From Gliomastix tumulicola (Eukaryota > Ascomycota > Sordariomycetes > Hypocreales > Bionectriaceae): a DNA stretch of 64,000 nt. Below, one piece after another: positions 41,328-53,768 of this stretch. The stretch covers positions 2,081,289-2,145,288 of the forward strand of contig BCHX01000003.1 of NCBI GenBank assembly GCA_001599755.1. Direction: 5' to 3'. A program made the position numbers and the translations under genes. The notes below the pieces were generated by a model, which did not search any database, was not told where the DNA came from, and saw nothing but the letters and a program-made list of their open reading frames with translations. The first letter of the stretch is position 1. Each line of letters opens with the position of its first letter.

Positions 41328-42638
41328 ATGGACTCTGTCCTAAGCTTATCGTCGACTCTGGGGAGGCAGTTCTCCGATGTCCTGCCCATCCCCCTCGTCT
41401 CCAGGCGGCTTCAGTCAAGGCCGTTCCTGAAGACTCCGGATTTCTCAGCGCTGGTTGCTGCCTCTGACTGCAGACAATCGGAGCTCGACGCACCGCTGAG
41501 CCCGACCTCGCCAGCCAAGCCGGCGCTGCCTACGACGACGCTCCTCGACCTGCCAGCTGATGTCCTCTACCTCATCTCCGACCACCTTGACGTCCCCGCT
41601 ACCTACGCTCTATCTCTCTCGTCACGCGACCTCTACAGTGTCGGCTTCCCCAAGAGGCAGCAGAAGCTCAAGGCCCGGGACCAGAAGTCACTGCTTACTC
41701 TACTTGAGCGGGACCAGCTCGCCAGCGGTCACTTTTACTGCCAGCGATGCAACAAGCTGCACACCTACGAGCCCGAGTGCGGGCCGAAGCCCGGGGAGCT
41801 GGCTGAATTGACGAGCGGCATCATCAGCACCAAGTGCGGGTTGAGGGACGTCTTCGCGCCGACCAGCAACACCTTCGGCCTTAGCTACCACCACGCCCGC
41901 CTCGTCATGAACCGCCACTTCTACGGCCCGGAGCACGGCATCCCCATCCACAACATCTGCGTCAACCACAAGGCGCAGCGCGGCAACGTCCAGATCGACT
42001 GCACGACGGCGGCCGCCATCATCGGCGGCGAGCTCTTCCTGCACCGCACTTACAGCTTCTCCGTGCCTGCCAGCGCCGCCGCCGAATTCCGCAAGTGCAT
42101 CGGCCACCGGGACTTCCGCCTGTGCGAGCACCTGGCCTTCTTCCGCAACTCGTCCGTCTATCAGCAGGGCATCCCCGAGCTGCAGACCCGGTCCCGCATC
42201 GCCGCCGCTGCCGCTGCCGCCGCCAACACCACCACGAGCAGCAGCAGCAGCAGCAACAACAACAACAGCAGCAGCGGCGTCGGCAACGACGACGACTTCC
42301 TGGCGTGCTACAAGGCGCCGGGCTCGTGTGGGCTGTGCCTCCTCGATTACGACATCAGCATCAGGCGACTCGAGGGCGGCGACGCTTGGCAGATGAGCAT
42401 CAACGCCTATCACCAGCTCGGAGACTGTCGCTCGCCAGATGACTGGAAGTGGGCCCGCTTCACGGAGCGCAGCCGGCCCCACCTTTTCCTGCCCAACCGC
42501 CCCAACCGACGAGGCAGTGGCTACAGTCCCGGCTCGATCAAGAGGACGTGGACGGCGGCCGCCTGTGGTGAGGTCCCTGCTATCATGGCGGGCGCTGGAG
42601 CGGCGGCGACCGTGTACCAGAAGCGTCACTCCATCTGA
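41328..42638 (+). CDS. F-box domain protein with Cys-containing C-terminal region
   Basis: Single exon, 436 residues. The F-box is at about residues 77-115 (TLLDLPADVLYLISDHLDVPATYALSLSSRDLY), so the product probably docks on Skp1 in an SCF ligase. The segment after it has a CxxC pair (HFYCQRCNKLHTYEPECGPKPG) often seen in this Sordariomycete F-box group. The C-terminal half contains conserved-looking blocks such as HHARLVMNRHFYGPEHGIP, FRLCEHLAFFRNS and CGLCLLDYDISIR. A low-complexity insert of poly-Ala, poly-Ser and poly-Asn (about residues 288-315) is encoded by GCC, AGC and AAC repeats and probably varies in length. It is unrelated to the large F-box protein upstream, and its substrate is unknown. 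Confidence 0.85.
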   Translation: MDSVLSLSSTLGRQFSDVLPIPLVSRRLQSRPFLKTPDFSALVAASDCRQSELDAPLSPTSPAKPALPTTTLLDLPADVLYLISDHLDVPATYALSLSSRDLYSVGFPKRQQKLKARDQKSLLTLLERDQLASGHFYCQRCNKLHTYEPECGPKPGELAELTSGIISTKCGLRDVFAPTSNTFGLSYHHARLVMNRHFYGPEHGIPIHNICVNHKAQRGNVQIDCTTAAAIIGGELFLHRTYSFSVPASAAAEFRKCIGHRDFRLCEHLAFFRNSSVYQQGIPELQTRSRIAAAAAAAANTTTSSSSSSNNNNSSSGVGNDDDFLACYKAPGSCGLCLLDYDISIRRLEGGDAWQMSINAYHQLGDCRSPDDWKWARFTERSRPHLFLPNRPNRRGSGYSPGSIKRTWTAAACGEVPAIMAGAGAAATVYQKRHSI

Positions 42639-43587
42639 GTCGAGTCGACGGGCTCGGGGCATTGCGAATTGGGGGCTGCGTCAGATCGCAAATCATTGGA
42701 TAACGTCGAATCGAGTCCACACCCATTACACAGCATCACCGCCCGCCCGCCTTCTCAGAGGGGGAAAACCCCTTTCAGGACCACCCCTACTACTAATCAC
42801 CACCTACGACGCGCAATCACCGAAGAGTCGGTGCCGAACAAACGACCGAAATTTTTACCTTCTTCCGAGGGACAGACACACGGACAGTTTTCTACGACAA
42901 AGGAGGGGCCTTTTTTTTTTCTCTTTCTCATTTATGATGACATGACACATGAGCGAGCGTTTTCCCGCATTCCTGTTTGATTGGTGTTTCTGGGCTCTAT
43001 CCTCCTTCTGGTTTAGCATGGTGCTCGGCTTGCGACAACGGACATTGCTGTTCATGTGATCATCACTGGCGCTGCATACGGAATGCATTGGACTTTGGGA
43101 CAGTCTGGGACGGGTTTCGGGTTTCATGTTTCAGAGCTGCCTTGCCGTCTTTGCTATGGATTGGACAGTCTCAGGGATGGGCGGCAGAGATAGATGATCT
43201 CGGCCCTGGTTGTATTATTATCAGGATAATCTATCTACTCAGGTAGCAGAATGGCTCCTGTGAATCAACATCACATCTCCTACGCATCCTCTTCAGTCCT
43301 CACCACAAACAACCAAGTGCCGGCACCGGTTACCATCCCAACCTGTCCAACTGATAAGCGTCGATGATCCCCCTCCCTCCGGTGTTCAGACGCCCGCTCT
43401 CTCCCTTTGCAGTATGCGACCCATGATGCGTGCAACCCATCATGCCGCCCGCCAAGAGATGATAGGCATAGGGTGACGACGACGACTGGAGCGTCACAGC
43501 CCCCCCCCTAACTACCGACCTGCAACCAACGGCGATCGTCTCTGCAAATCGCAACGAGCGTGCCTATACGACCTGCAGCCTGTTGCT

Positions 43588-43604
43588 CACACACACACAC
43601 ACAC
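43588..43604. repeat. (CA)n microsatellite 1
   Basis: Uninterrupted CA dinucleotide run of 17 bases. Confidence 0.7.
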
Positions 43605-43982
43605 GTACATAACATACCGTGTCTTTTGACAATCCTACACTCCCCCCCTCCCCTCCTTTTTGCACTCTTGACTTGCATTGATCTTCCCTGTGACGTTTGG
43701 CCCGCTAGACCTGGTTTGGGAGGTTTCCCTTCGACTGGCCTGCCTTTGAGGGACATTGAGCATGAGACATACCTCGTCTGCGTCCCAAGTATCGTGACAT
43801 TGGCGGTGAGGGGTTGCTTTATGAGCGAGGATAAAGGGTCGTTTGATGGTCGTGGAGTGAGTGATTTCTCGACGTTTCCTTAGCCGTGTATGGCAGGATG
43901 GTAATGCCTCCTCACACCTGGGCTTGCGGATGTGTCGATCGTATTAATGCTGCATAAACGAAGGAGCCATTAGAACCAGACT

Positions 43983-44001
43983 CACACACACACACACACA
44001 C
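43983..44001. repeat. (CA)n microsatellite 2
   Basis: Uninterrupted CA run of 19 bases, same orientation as the first, 380 bp away. Confidence 0.7.
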
Positions 44002-44424
44002 GCCCCTCTCACAGTTCGTTTACAGTTCTTTTGTAGTGTCATGTCACAACAGTCATCCAATTTTGGTAAAGCGTTTCTTTTGATACTGGTAGGCTATGTT
44101 TCTTATGTACAATCGTCAAAAGGTCAGTTAGTACCCATTTGCCCCCCCCTCCCTTTCATCAGCCGTCATTATTCCCTCCTCATCATCCACCACCCGTTCT
44201 CCCTCAATGAAAGGACTCCTCTAGAAGAAGCTAAGGAAAAAAGAATTTGAGACAAGGGCGTGATGAGGTTACGCGGGAAGTAAAGCCGCCAAGTCAGATA
44301 AGTATAAGCAATCTGAGCTGAAAGGAGGTGCTCAACTCCATGGTGTGGGTGGGTGGTTGCTGGTAGGCAAGGTAGGTGTAGTAGGTAGGGTTGTCTATTT
44401 TACGGGGGGAATGTGTCGCTACTT

Positions 44425-45953
44425 TTACAGCTTCTCGATGATGGCCTGGGCGTACTCGTGGGTCTTGGCCTTGCCGCCGAGATCGCCGGTGAGCGCCTTG
44501 CCCTCGGCGAGGGTGTCGAAGATGGCCTTCTCGATCCTGTCGGCGTACTCGTTGAGGCTCATGTGTCGCAGCATCATGATGGAGGAGAGCAGGAGGGCGG
44601 TGGGGTTGGCGAGGGCCTTGCCGGCAATGTCCGGGGCGGAGCCGTGGACGGCCTCGAAGATGGAGCACTCGTCGCCGATGTTGCCCGAGGGGGTGAGGCC
44701 GAGACCGCCGATGAGGCCGGCGCACATGTCGGAGAGAATGTCACCGTACAGGTTGGGCATGACGAGGACCTTGTCGTTGTACGGGTCCGGGTCGGTGACC
44801 ATCTTGAGGCAGGTGTTGTCGAGCAGCTCGGCGTCGAACTCGATGCCGGGGAAGTCCTTGGCGACGTCCCGGGCGACGTTGAGGAAGAGACCGTCGGACA
44901 TCTTCATGATGGTGGCCTTGTGGACGACGCGCACCTTCTTGCGGCCGATGGCCTCGGCGTGCTGGAAGGCGAAGCGCAGGACGCGCTCCGAGGCCTCGCG
45001 GGTGATGAGCTTGATGGACTGGACGACGCCGTCGACGACGATGTGCTCGATGCCAGAGTACTCGCCCTCGGTGTTCTCGCGGATCAGGACGGTGTTGACG
45101 TTGTCGTAGGGCGTCTCGTACCCGGCGACGGAGCGGCAGGGGCGCAGGTTGGCGAAGAGGTTGAAGGTGCGGCGGAGCGTCAGGTTGAGGGAGACGTGAC
45201 CCTTGCCAATGGGGGTCTGCAAACGAGTAAGTTAGCCAGGCGTCTTATCGCGCATTGCCATTGACCGTCGGAGCGACAGTCCACGCCTTGGGGACTACGT
45301 ACAGCCAGAGGACCCTTGAGGGCGACCTTGTTCTTGTTGATGTTCTCGATGGCGTCATCAGGGATGGCGGTCTTGCCGTCCTTGAGGATAGGAGTGACAT
45401 CGACGGACTCCCAAGTGATGGGGGCCTATACATATCTATTAGCAAGGCGAAAATCGCGAAGCGACGGGGGCGGCCAAAACAAACCTTGGCGGCGGCAAAG
45501 ATGTCCTTCACGGACACGGCGATCTCAGGGCCAATGCCATCACCCTCAATCAGACTGACGAGGAAGTTGCCCTAATTGAACACAATTGTCAATACCAGAT
45601 CTTCTCCTGATGCCAATTGGACGTCCCCGCGCCGGCTTGCGATGCGTGGCGATCCTTGATGCTATCGCGAACGACACTGGCGGGGGGGGGCTGGTCCGGC
45701 TGGGGACAACGGAGGTCGGCGGATGTCCATTAACGTACTTTCGAGTCCTTGGTACCCTCGTACTTCGCAACACGGTCGCTCGAGTAGAATCGCTGAGCCT
45801 ATGATGCCGCATTGTTAGCCAAAACCATTGTCCTTGTTCCACGCGCGCAAGGCGGAAGCGCCTTACGGAAAGCGACCAGGTGGCAGCAGCGCGAGGGGCC
45901 GCACGCAGGCATTGCCTGGGGACAGCGCTAGAGAAAGCACGACGGGCCAGCAT
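44425..45953 (-). CDS. idh2: NAD-dependent isocitrate dehydrogenase subunit 2, mitochondrial
   Basis: Catalytic subunit of the heteromeric TCA-cycle enzyme converting isocitrate to 2-oxoglutarate with NAD+, in the mitochondrial matrix. Exons complement 45867-45953, 45739-45798, 45485-45571, 45303-45425 and 44425-45216 give 382 residues. The N-terminus (MLARRAFSSAVPRQCLRAAPRAA) is an Arg/Ala/Ser-rich presequence. The mature part shows TLIEGDGIGPE-type entry (VSLIEGDGIGPEIAVSV), the substrate loop HVSLNLTLRRTFNLFANLRPC, VLIRENTEGEYSGIEH, the metal and nucleotide region MPNLYGDILSDMCAGLIGGLG and the NAD site EAVHGSAPDIAGK. Presence of the full substrate-binding Arg set and VSLNLTLRR assigns it to the IDH2 type over IDH1. 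It is divergent from sec5. Confidence 0.96.
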
Positions 45954-46574
45954 CTCGAATGTATGAACCTCTTCGGGCGGTGATCGATGGATGGGGGAGT
46001 AGGAGGTTGAACCGACAATCCAAAAAAGAAAAAAAAATTAAACCACACACACGCGCACTAGGGAGACGGGAGGGAAAAAATGACGAGGTTTAGCTGGAAC
46101 AAAGTTTTGGAGGAGAGCTTCGGCCGAGCCACAGCGTCACAGCGACGCTGGAGCTTCAGTTGGACGAATTTGGCTGTTGCGTCGGCACATGCACGCTCGG
46201 TTTGGCTCGGAGCCGTCGGAAGTCCGTTTTGTCGACCGAGGGAGCGGCGTGGCTGGTGCGTGTGGCTGGTGTCCACCTACCCTGGAGCATTCTCGACGAA
46301 TTCGAGGTGGATCCCTTTGGTGGGAATAGAGGCAAGCTGGCAAGCTGGGGTTCCTGACTACCTTCTTACCAGATTCACATTCAGATCCAATCGACTCTTT
46401 ATCGCGGAGACAGCTACATGAAGCTGGAGTATCGTGTGCGCAATATATAGGACTAAGCTTGTCCAGAAGATCTGAGCCCTCCGACCACTTCTTGAAGCTT
46501 CCGGGGCGCATCGGCGGGGGCTGGGTCGACGTCGAGCGAGTATGCGTCCAACTTGATCGACAACATCACCGACC
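45954..46574. promoter_or_regulatory. Divergent promoter idh2/sec5
   Basis: 621 bp between divergent starts. A-rich sequence (46020-46040) with a CACACACACGCGC tract lies close to the idh2 start. No TATA box or gene recognised. Confidence 0.4.
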
Positions 46575-49500
46575 ATGGCCGACTACGACCGCACGGTCCT
46601 CGACTTCTACGGACTTTCGACACCTTTCCCGACAGAATGGCCTGAAGAAAAGGACGAGAGCGATGCGTCGGATGACGAGTATGGGGGCGGGCGGCCACTC
46701 GAACGGCGTAGATCGCGGTATGGCGCGCTCGAGAAGGCCGTAGGCGATCGCCGCAACAGCTTGGTGCCCGGATCTGAGGGTGGGAAGAAGGGCATGGGAA
46801 ACCTGGTTTCAAAAGACGAGCCCGATCCGTTGGGGTCCGTGGACAGCGTCGTGCGAACACTGAAGCACATGGGCCTCCCCGTTCAAGATGACACGCGGCT
46901 GCGTAAGTCGACTGCGCGCTCCTCAACAGCTCGTCCGAAAGCTAATGGATGCATCTACAGGCAACCGCTTCCTGCTCTCCTCCACGACTTTCTCGCCGGC
47001 GCTCTTTCTCTCCCAGATGCACTCGACAGCTGACACCCAGACTCTGCTCGGCGGTCTGGACTTCCTCTCACAATCGATTGACCAGAAGTCCGCGTCGCTG
47101 AAAGTCCTCGTCGAGTCCAACTTCGAGCGCTTCGTCAAGGCCAAGGCTACGATCGATAACGTGTACAAGGAGATGAAGTACCGCGGCGCGGACCCTACGC
47201 AAGCGCAACGGTCACATTCGCGCCATGCTAGCCGCAACAGCTACCGGAACAGCATGGCGCTCACAAATCCCAACCCCATCCTGAGTCCTGCCGCGACGGA
47301 CAACAGGAAGAAGAATGCATTGACCAAAGAGAGCGAGTATGGTGTGCTGGGCATCAAAGGCCCCCTGCTCGAGGTGTCCGCAAAGGCGGAGGACGTATGG
47401 GGCCCCGCCCTGGGTGGCAGAGAGAGGGAGGAGAACCTCAAGGTCCTCTCTTCTCAGCTGAATCGCTTCAAGGACTATGTTGAGCTGAGCTCCCAGATCG
47501 CCGACAGTATCAAGAGGAAGGATTATGAGAGTCTGGTGGAAGAGTACAACAAAGCCAGGCGGATCTCAGACTCGGCGCGGAAGATGTTTGAGAGTCTGCG
47601 AGGCGAGACACCAGATGAGACGCAGCTCTATCAGCTTCTTCTCGCCGGACGAATGTGGTACGATGTGGACCAACAGATTCAGACGTTCAAGCGGGACATC
47701 TGGAAGAAGCTCATTTCAATTCATACGGCATCCAAGTCAGATGGCGTCGCTGGCCGCGCGCCGGACCAGCATATGGAGCTCATTGGGCTGCTCCTTGAAC
47801 TTGGAGTTGTGGATAATCCCGTCTGGGTCTGGCTGCTGAGTCGCTATGACCATCTGAAGGGCAAGATTCAGGCTACAGCTGATCGGACCAAGATAGAGAT
47901 TGAGGTCCTGCGCCGACGGTTGGCCAATAACGAGAAGCCCACACCACAGATCATCGCCACTCACCTCCGGTCACTGGGAAGACAAGCAACGGAAGAGAAG
48001 CCGGTATCAAGCGACTCCACAGAGGTTCTTGAACTATGGGATAAGATGCTCTCCTTTCTGTCCAGTCTGCTGTCGTCACAGGGCATCCTTGGCGAGATTC
48101 TGGAGTTCTGGCAGACCGTTGAGGACTTCCTCAACGGTAAAGCTCAGGCAAATCTACCAGGGGGCTATAATGGCGAGTCGCGAGGCCATCATCAGCTACC
48201 GGAGAAGGTGGTGGACGATCTGAGGAAAGGAGCGGTCGAATTGGTCGAGCTGATCCGGGAGCATGTATATGCCTTCTTTGCCGGTCCGCCGCCAGAGGAT
48301 ATCTCTTTACTCTTCTCGCCCTTGCCACAGACCCCCAACTCACCATCTCCCACCACGCCCGCTTCCAGCACACTGACTCCGGGCGGCTGGCGGGATCCGC
48401 GGTTCAATATTGACCCCAACAATCCTCCGTCTCCATCACCGAAGAGAGGTGAAGCTTGGGAGAAGTTGGCATTCTGGCCGCCATGGGCAAACTCTCTCAG
48501 CGGAGTATACTACCTCTCTAAGATGCTTGCCCTGGTTGGCTCAGGGGCGTCCGACATGGCTAGTATCGGGCCGGTAGCATCTGGAGACGGCCAGGTGACA
48601 GAGAGACTCAAGACTCTAGTGGGAGCGTCAAGAGAGCGATGTGTCACTGCTCTATGCGCGGCCTGGAACCGCGACGCTGAGAATATCAAGCACGTCGAGG
48701 ACTGGCATCGGTCCGCTGAGTTGGGCGATGTGACGCGCATGCCGTCTAGTTTTGCTGCGTTCGAGGGAACGCTTCTCCTGGGCATGCAAAAGATCCTCTA
48801 CATCTCGGAGGCAATGTCCAAGCCTGGTGCTGGAGACATTGTCCTGCCTCCGCCGACCAAGCTGCTCCAGATGGTTCGAAGCCAGTATGTTACGACTCTG
48901 TATAAGGCACTCAGCGGGATGGTCGAGAACGCAGAGCGGTCATTGAAGAAGACGGATGATGAGTGGTCAGCGGACAACGAGTGGTCTATCGCGGCTCCCA
49001 GCACAGAAGCGTACATCAGCAGAAGTACGCTCGATGCAGGAGACAGAGTAAGCTGTGCTGGCCCATACTCTCCCACTTTTTTCACATTACTAACAGTTTT
49101 CAGAACATTCGTATGCTCCTGACACTGAGCAACTTACAAGCCCTCCGGTCACAAGTCGTCCCCAGTCTCAACTCGCAGTTTGAGAACGCCTTCTCCGTGA
49201 AGCTGACCGACGAGTCCAAAACCATCAAGGACGTCCTCGGCCAGATCGACGCGCGTCTCTTCCAGTCCTACACCAAGAAAGCCATCGACAAGCTCCGTGA
49301 CATCATTTACGCTGGTCTCGCAGCGCCGGACTGGCTTCCGACCACCGGCACTCGTCCAACGGCTGCTAAGCCATACGTCTACGAGGCTCTGCTGACCCTG
49401 GTGCTCGTCCACTCCCAAGTATCGACCGCTGCGGCATCCCTCACGCCGCAGGTCCTATCGTTCCTCCTCGAGCAGACGTCACTCCACCTCCTCGAGGCCT

Positions 49501-49805
49501 TCCGGAGGAGGCCGCGGTATCCGCTCGAGGCTCTCATGCAGGCCACCCTCGACGTCGAGTTTGTCGCCCAGACGCTGAGCCACTACACGACGGAGCGCGC
49601 CTCGGAGCTCCAGAGCCAGATCTACCAGGAGCTGGACTCCCGGACGGACAACGACGCGAGGGCCCGCCTGCAGAGCGAGCTGCCCGAGATGAGGAGCGTG
49701 CTGAAGAAGCTGCGGGAGGCGAGCAAGAGCGAGTTTGCCTGCTTCAAGAAGCCGAAGCGGCCGGGTCAGGGGCCTAGCCGGGTGAATAGCGGCCTGTCAA
49801 CTTGA
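46575..49805 (+). CDS. sec5: Exocyst complex component Sec5
   Basis: Subunit of the octameric exocyst, tethering secretory vesicles to the plasma membrane at hyphal tips and septa. Exons 46575-46902, 46961-49047 and 49104-49805 (introns 58 and 56 bp) give 1038 residues. The N-terminal ~110 residues are acidic (MADYDRTVLDFYGLSTPFPTEWP...) before the Sec5 homology region. That region contains FDPALFLSQ-like FSPALFLSQMHSTADTQTLLGGLDFL, a heptad-rich helix (KSASLKVLVESNFERFVKAKATIDNVYKEM) and long alpha-helical CATCHR-type repeats to the end. A Ser/Pro-rich loop (PQTPNSPSPTTPASSTLTPGG) lies near residue 590. Length matches fungal Sec5. No IPT/TIG domain is present, as expected for fungi. The intron-1 acceptor is chosen to restore RL-RNRFLLSS. 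Confidence 0.93.
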
Positions 49806-50373
49806 TCACACCCTCCCTCTCTGTACACGAAGCAGCCCCTTCTAAGAAAGATGAGAGAAGAAATAGAGCGCCGCCGCATGGCTTGGCAGGCACTGTGCAT
49901 GCATGACTCTGAATCCTATTCGATCTAATTCGTTCTATGTGACCGTTGTGGTATCTTATTCATATTGTAGCTCCCAACGCCAAAACCAAGACAAAAGCCA
50001 TTTTTTTGCGTCTTGTGCCAACCTCTTTTGCGAAATACCACCCTTTTGGCTGCCCCGAACCTTTTTTTCCCCACGCGAACAGCCGAGCCATGGCTTGCTA
50101 ATAGATGCTGCCGTTGCTCGCCATTGTCGTATAATATACGTCGGGTGTAGATAGACCTGACCCCCCCATTAGATGCGAATTCGTCAAGCTTCATAATATT
50201 TTCGTTTCCCGTTATAGTCATTACTGCGTCAAGCGTTGCTGTCTCTCCGTGCCCGTCATCGCCGAAATCAAAGAAAGAGTGTTGGTAAGCCCCCATTGAG
50301 CGAGAGAGTCCTTTGTATCTTCGTGGGCAAATCATGCCCAGTTGCTGTGTGCGCAGCCGAAAGGCGAAGCTTC
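49806..50373. other. Convergent spacer sec5/regulator
   Basis: 568 bp between convergent stops, AT-rich with T-runs near 50000 and 50065. No gene seen. Confidence 0.4.
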
Positions 50374-52648
50374 CTATGCTGGGCCAGCCGGCAGCAGGAG
50401 GTGGCAGCAGAAAGACATTTCCAGGGACCTTGAGTCTGCGGGGGAGAATTGAAGACCTCTCTGCCGGGCTTCAACGGTGTCATCTGAAGTGAGCACAAGT
50501 TAGCACTACCATTCCCTCATGGCGTCTTGTGGGTGGGTGGATGTAAGACGTACAGTCTAGATCGAGGCTGTCAAAGTATTGAGAAATGGTCTCGTCCTCG
50601 TCCGTTGCAACCAGTTTCCCGTTCTCGTCCTTCTCCGTCTGAGGAATGGCCTTGCGGATGCTGAGCATCATCCTGAGCAGCCCTGCCAAATTGTTCCCCT
50701 GTTCCGTATAGGCGCTTGGCTCGCGCTCTAGTGGCCAACCTGGTCGTAGATGGTCCTGCTCCCAAGCTTTGAAGGCCCATGTTGATTTCTCAACACAGTT
50801 GAGGAGGATGATTGCGGTGAGGAACATCCTGAAGCCGACCCTGGTTTTGCTGTCCTGCAGGAGCCGCTGCATGAGGGACAATATATCTTTGGACACGCTG
50901 TTAGCGCGCCGCTCGGCTGCTGCGTTGATCTGCATGCAGACCATTGTGTAGATGTCGGCCTCGTTCCCGCCATTAGACTCCTCGATCGGCCGGTCTGCTT
51001 CGTCTTCAGGACCGGGCTTTTCTGTAATGGACCATTGCCGCTCGCGGTCAATAATCTCGACCAACCCCCAAAGCTCGAGAGCCTTTGTTAGCACCTCCTC
51101 TTCGCCCCTTTCCAGCTCCCGCTGGGCCGTCTCCAACGTGATGCGCGCAAACTTGGATGGTTCGCGTTCTATCAGGAGTGGCAGGGCAGAGCGCATGTAC
51201 TCCGTTACTCTCCTTGGGATGTCGTCCGCGTCCTGATCAATCATGATAACCTGAGGGAAGGGCTCCTTATTTCCCCGGGCCTCAGCCTGGCTCTCGCTAG
51301 GGTTGAGCAACGCGACCAAAGTCGGGGCGCTGATACACAGAGAACCCTCAGGGAAATGCGTCAAATCGACCGTAGCCCCGTTGTTAAAGGGTTCCAGCTG
51401 GCCTTTGAGAAGGTTTATCCTGTTCTGTGAGAGAACCACTTGCACTCCAGCAGAGTATAAGTCTAGCATGTCATGCAATTTCGTCCGCACACATCCCGTC
51501 TTCCAGACTCGAGGCGAGAGCACCTTCCGGCAGGTGTCGCACGGGCTTCCCTTGCCACAGTTCTTGCGCAGAATCCGGCATCGTATGCATGCGCCAATCT
51601 TGCGGACCTCTTGTACCTCTCTGCGCCGTGACTGAGAGAAACGGGCGCGAGCGTGTCGGGCTCTTGGGTTGAACATGGTGTCGCTCGTGTCCATGCGCAC
51701 TCCTCCTCTATTGAGCGGCATTGGCGGGGCGGGATGTTCGTTGAGGAAAGAGATGGACGAGGTGTTGGCCAGATACATCAATTCACCCCAGGGTTGAGAG
51801 GATTGAGAGCTGGGAATGGTGGTAACGAGGTTCGTGTCAGGAGCAGGTTCGGTAGCCGCAGGCGGAGGGGCTGGCAGCGCGAGGGGAGCATCTTCGCTCG
51901 AGACACCAGGATCGAGAAAGGAGCTGTTTAGACGAGCCGCGGCGGCGACGGCGACGGAGAGATTGGTAGCGTCGGGAGATGTCGTTTGTGGCAAGAGTGC
52001 TTGCAGTCTCTCTTCAGGGGTCAGGTCGGCTGGCGGAGGGGTTGCATCTGGGACGACGGCAAGTGAGCAATTGGGCGTGCTGTCGAATGGTGCGTGCCCA
52101 TAAGTCGCAAACTGACCTTGGATTTCATTTTGTGGTCTGCTGTCGAAACTGATCGGGGGGTTGTCTAAAGTGAATTGCTCTTGAACTTCGAACCGATCTG
52201 CTGGGTTGAGGTCGGTCGTGGTGGGGCTGGAGGGGTTCGGGTTCAACAGTGACTCGGTCGGTTGCGCCGTCTGGATGCGGTTGTTCTCGTTCAGATCGAC
52301 TTGTCGCGAAGCCTCAGCAAGAGTCTCGAGTGCACTCCAGCCCTGAGGGAGGTCCGGCACCTGGACGAGTCCCTGCCCCTGTTCCAAACCGTCGCCCGGT
52401 TGGTGAATGTGGTTGGCGGGGTATTGGGGGTTTGTGAGGCCATGGAGTTCGAGGCACGCCCGCATGCGGTCCGAGTCGGAGATGGCGGGACATTTCTTCG
52501 TGATATGCGTCGTCAAGCTGTCGATGCGACCCTTGGGGAAGTTCTCGCCGCACTGTTTACAAGTGTGGGGGTACCGATTGCTGCTGTCACTCAGCTTTGG
52601 CCCACGGACGAAGTACTCGAGGATCAGCGGGTTCGGTTTGCGACCCAT
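50374..52648 (-). CDS. Putative regulator with N-terminal BED-like and internal Zn2Cys6-like zinc modules
   Basis: Two exons (complement 50554-52648 and 50374-50483; intron 70 bp, donor GTACGT, branch GCTAAC, acceptor TTCAG) give 734 residues. The N-terminus YFVRGPKLSDSSNRYPHTC begins a BED-like zinc finger with C-x2-C and a following H-x4-C (CKQCGENF...HITKKC). A Pro/Gln/Ser-rich stretch of about 250 residues follows. A Cys6 cluster around residue 365 starts CIRCRILRKNCGKGSPCDTC but has a longer gap (about 12 residues) before the last Cys than the usual 6-9. The C-terminal half is helical and lacks the clear PF04082 signatures. Combined BED plus Cys6 fungal regulators exist, but I do not recognise a characterised ortholog. 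It is divergent from the GH92 gene, a possible but unproven target. Confidence 0.78.
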
Positions 52649-53768
52649 TGCGCCAGGAGAGGCGAAGTTGCAAAGCCCGCAGCTTGCACCCTCGCTGGCG
52701 AATGCCGAGGCCGGATTTCCCCAATGCCGTCAGTACAAGTACAAACAATGCGCCGGCGTCGTGTCCTTGGCCCGGCGAGAAGGCGGCATGAATGTTGACT
52801 CTGGATGACAAGAGGAAATTCTGCCCCCTCTCACCGACCAAATCGCTCTCACCGCCTGCCTCTCCCGCCATCGGGGCTCTTTTTTCCGCGCCGGGGACGT
52901 AGCCAATTAGACACGGAATTTGGCCCCACGCCTACTCCACCCAATCTTATCTTATCCATCCTCCCCTTGGTTGCTCTCAGTCTCTACCAACAGGAACACA
53001 TCTCGTGATGAGAAGCCAAACTAAGCAGCTGGGCAAAATGTGGCAGGTCAGCACGACGTTGCCCCTCCAGGCGGTTCTCTCCAGCGCATCCGCGCCGCAG
53101 CTCGCTTGCATCTGCCGGAGTCCGTCTCTTTAGTGCTGCAACCATGGGCCAAGAGGCTTGCAACCTCGTGGCTGACCCCACGTGCCTCTCAGCCAGTCAT
53201 TGTGAGCAGATGAGGCACGCGGTCGCGACGCACAGCCTGAGCGTCGAGGTGCCTTCTGTGCAACCCTGCGGATGTGCCTAGAACCCTTGCCGGGTCTGCT
53301 TGCCTTGCAATCTCCCACGCACCTCCGGTTCAGGACCCGATCAGGCTACCTTTCGCCGTTGAGGAAGGTGTGTTCGGACGAAGCTGTGCCTCTCGACAGC
53401 TGGTCCCTGAATGCCAGGAAATCCTGAGAGGGGACCTGCTCTTGAACGAGACATGGCATATATTCGCTCAATGCTCAGCTACCCATTCACACTTGGACGT
53501 CTCCCACGTTGACGTCTTGGCTACCCACATCGACCATGTTAGCGACGTCGCGATCACCTGTGCAGCAGGTCTTGACATACGTCTTGGAAGCGATGGATAG
53601 AGAAGGAGTGACTGCCCCGGCCTGCATACCGATGGCTAGCAGAGATGTAACCATCGGCGGCCGTTTTCTACATATAAGGTCCGATGCTGGCCTGGAATGC
53701 TGGGCTGAAATTGAATTGCATGTCTCTCTTGATTGTGTGCTCCTTGTGTGTGCGTATTATATGCCTTC
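52649..53768. promoter_or_regulatory. Divergent promoter regulator/GH92
   Basis: 1.1 kb between divergent starts. A TATAAG element at 53673-53678 lies about 95 bp upstream of the GH92 start. No gene seen; small frames are featureless. Confidence 0.4.
53673..53678 (+). promoter_or_regulatory. TATA-like box of the GH92 gene
   Basis: CATATAAGG context, correctly oriented and at a usual core-promoter distance from the start codon. Confidence 0.35.

Larger units (their letters stand above)
42639..44424. other. Long convergent intergenic region
   Basis: 1.8 kb between the stops of the F-box gene and idh2. It contains a T-run near 42910, a C-run near 43501 and two CA microsatellites. No gene or RNA recognised; unusually long for a convergent spacer in this window. 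Confidence 0.4.

Noticed and set aside
44413..45264. 283-codon plus-strand frame over idh2
   Set aside because: Shadow of the conserved idh2 coding sequence.
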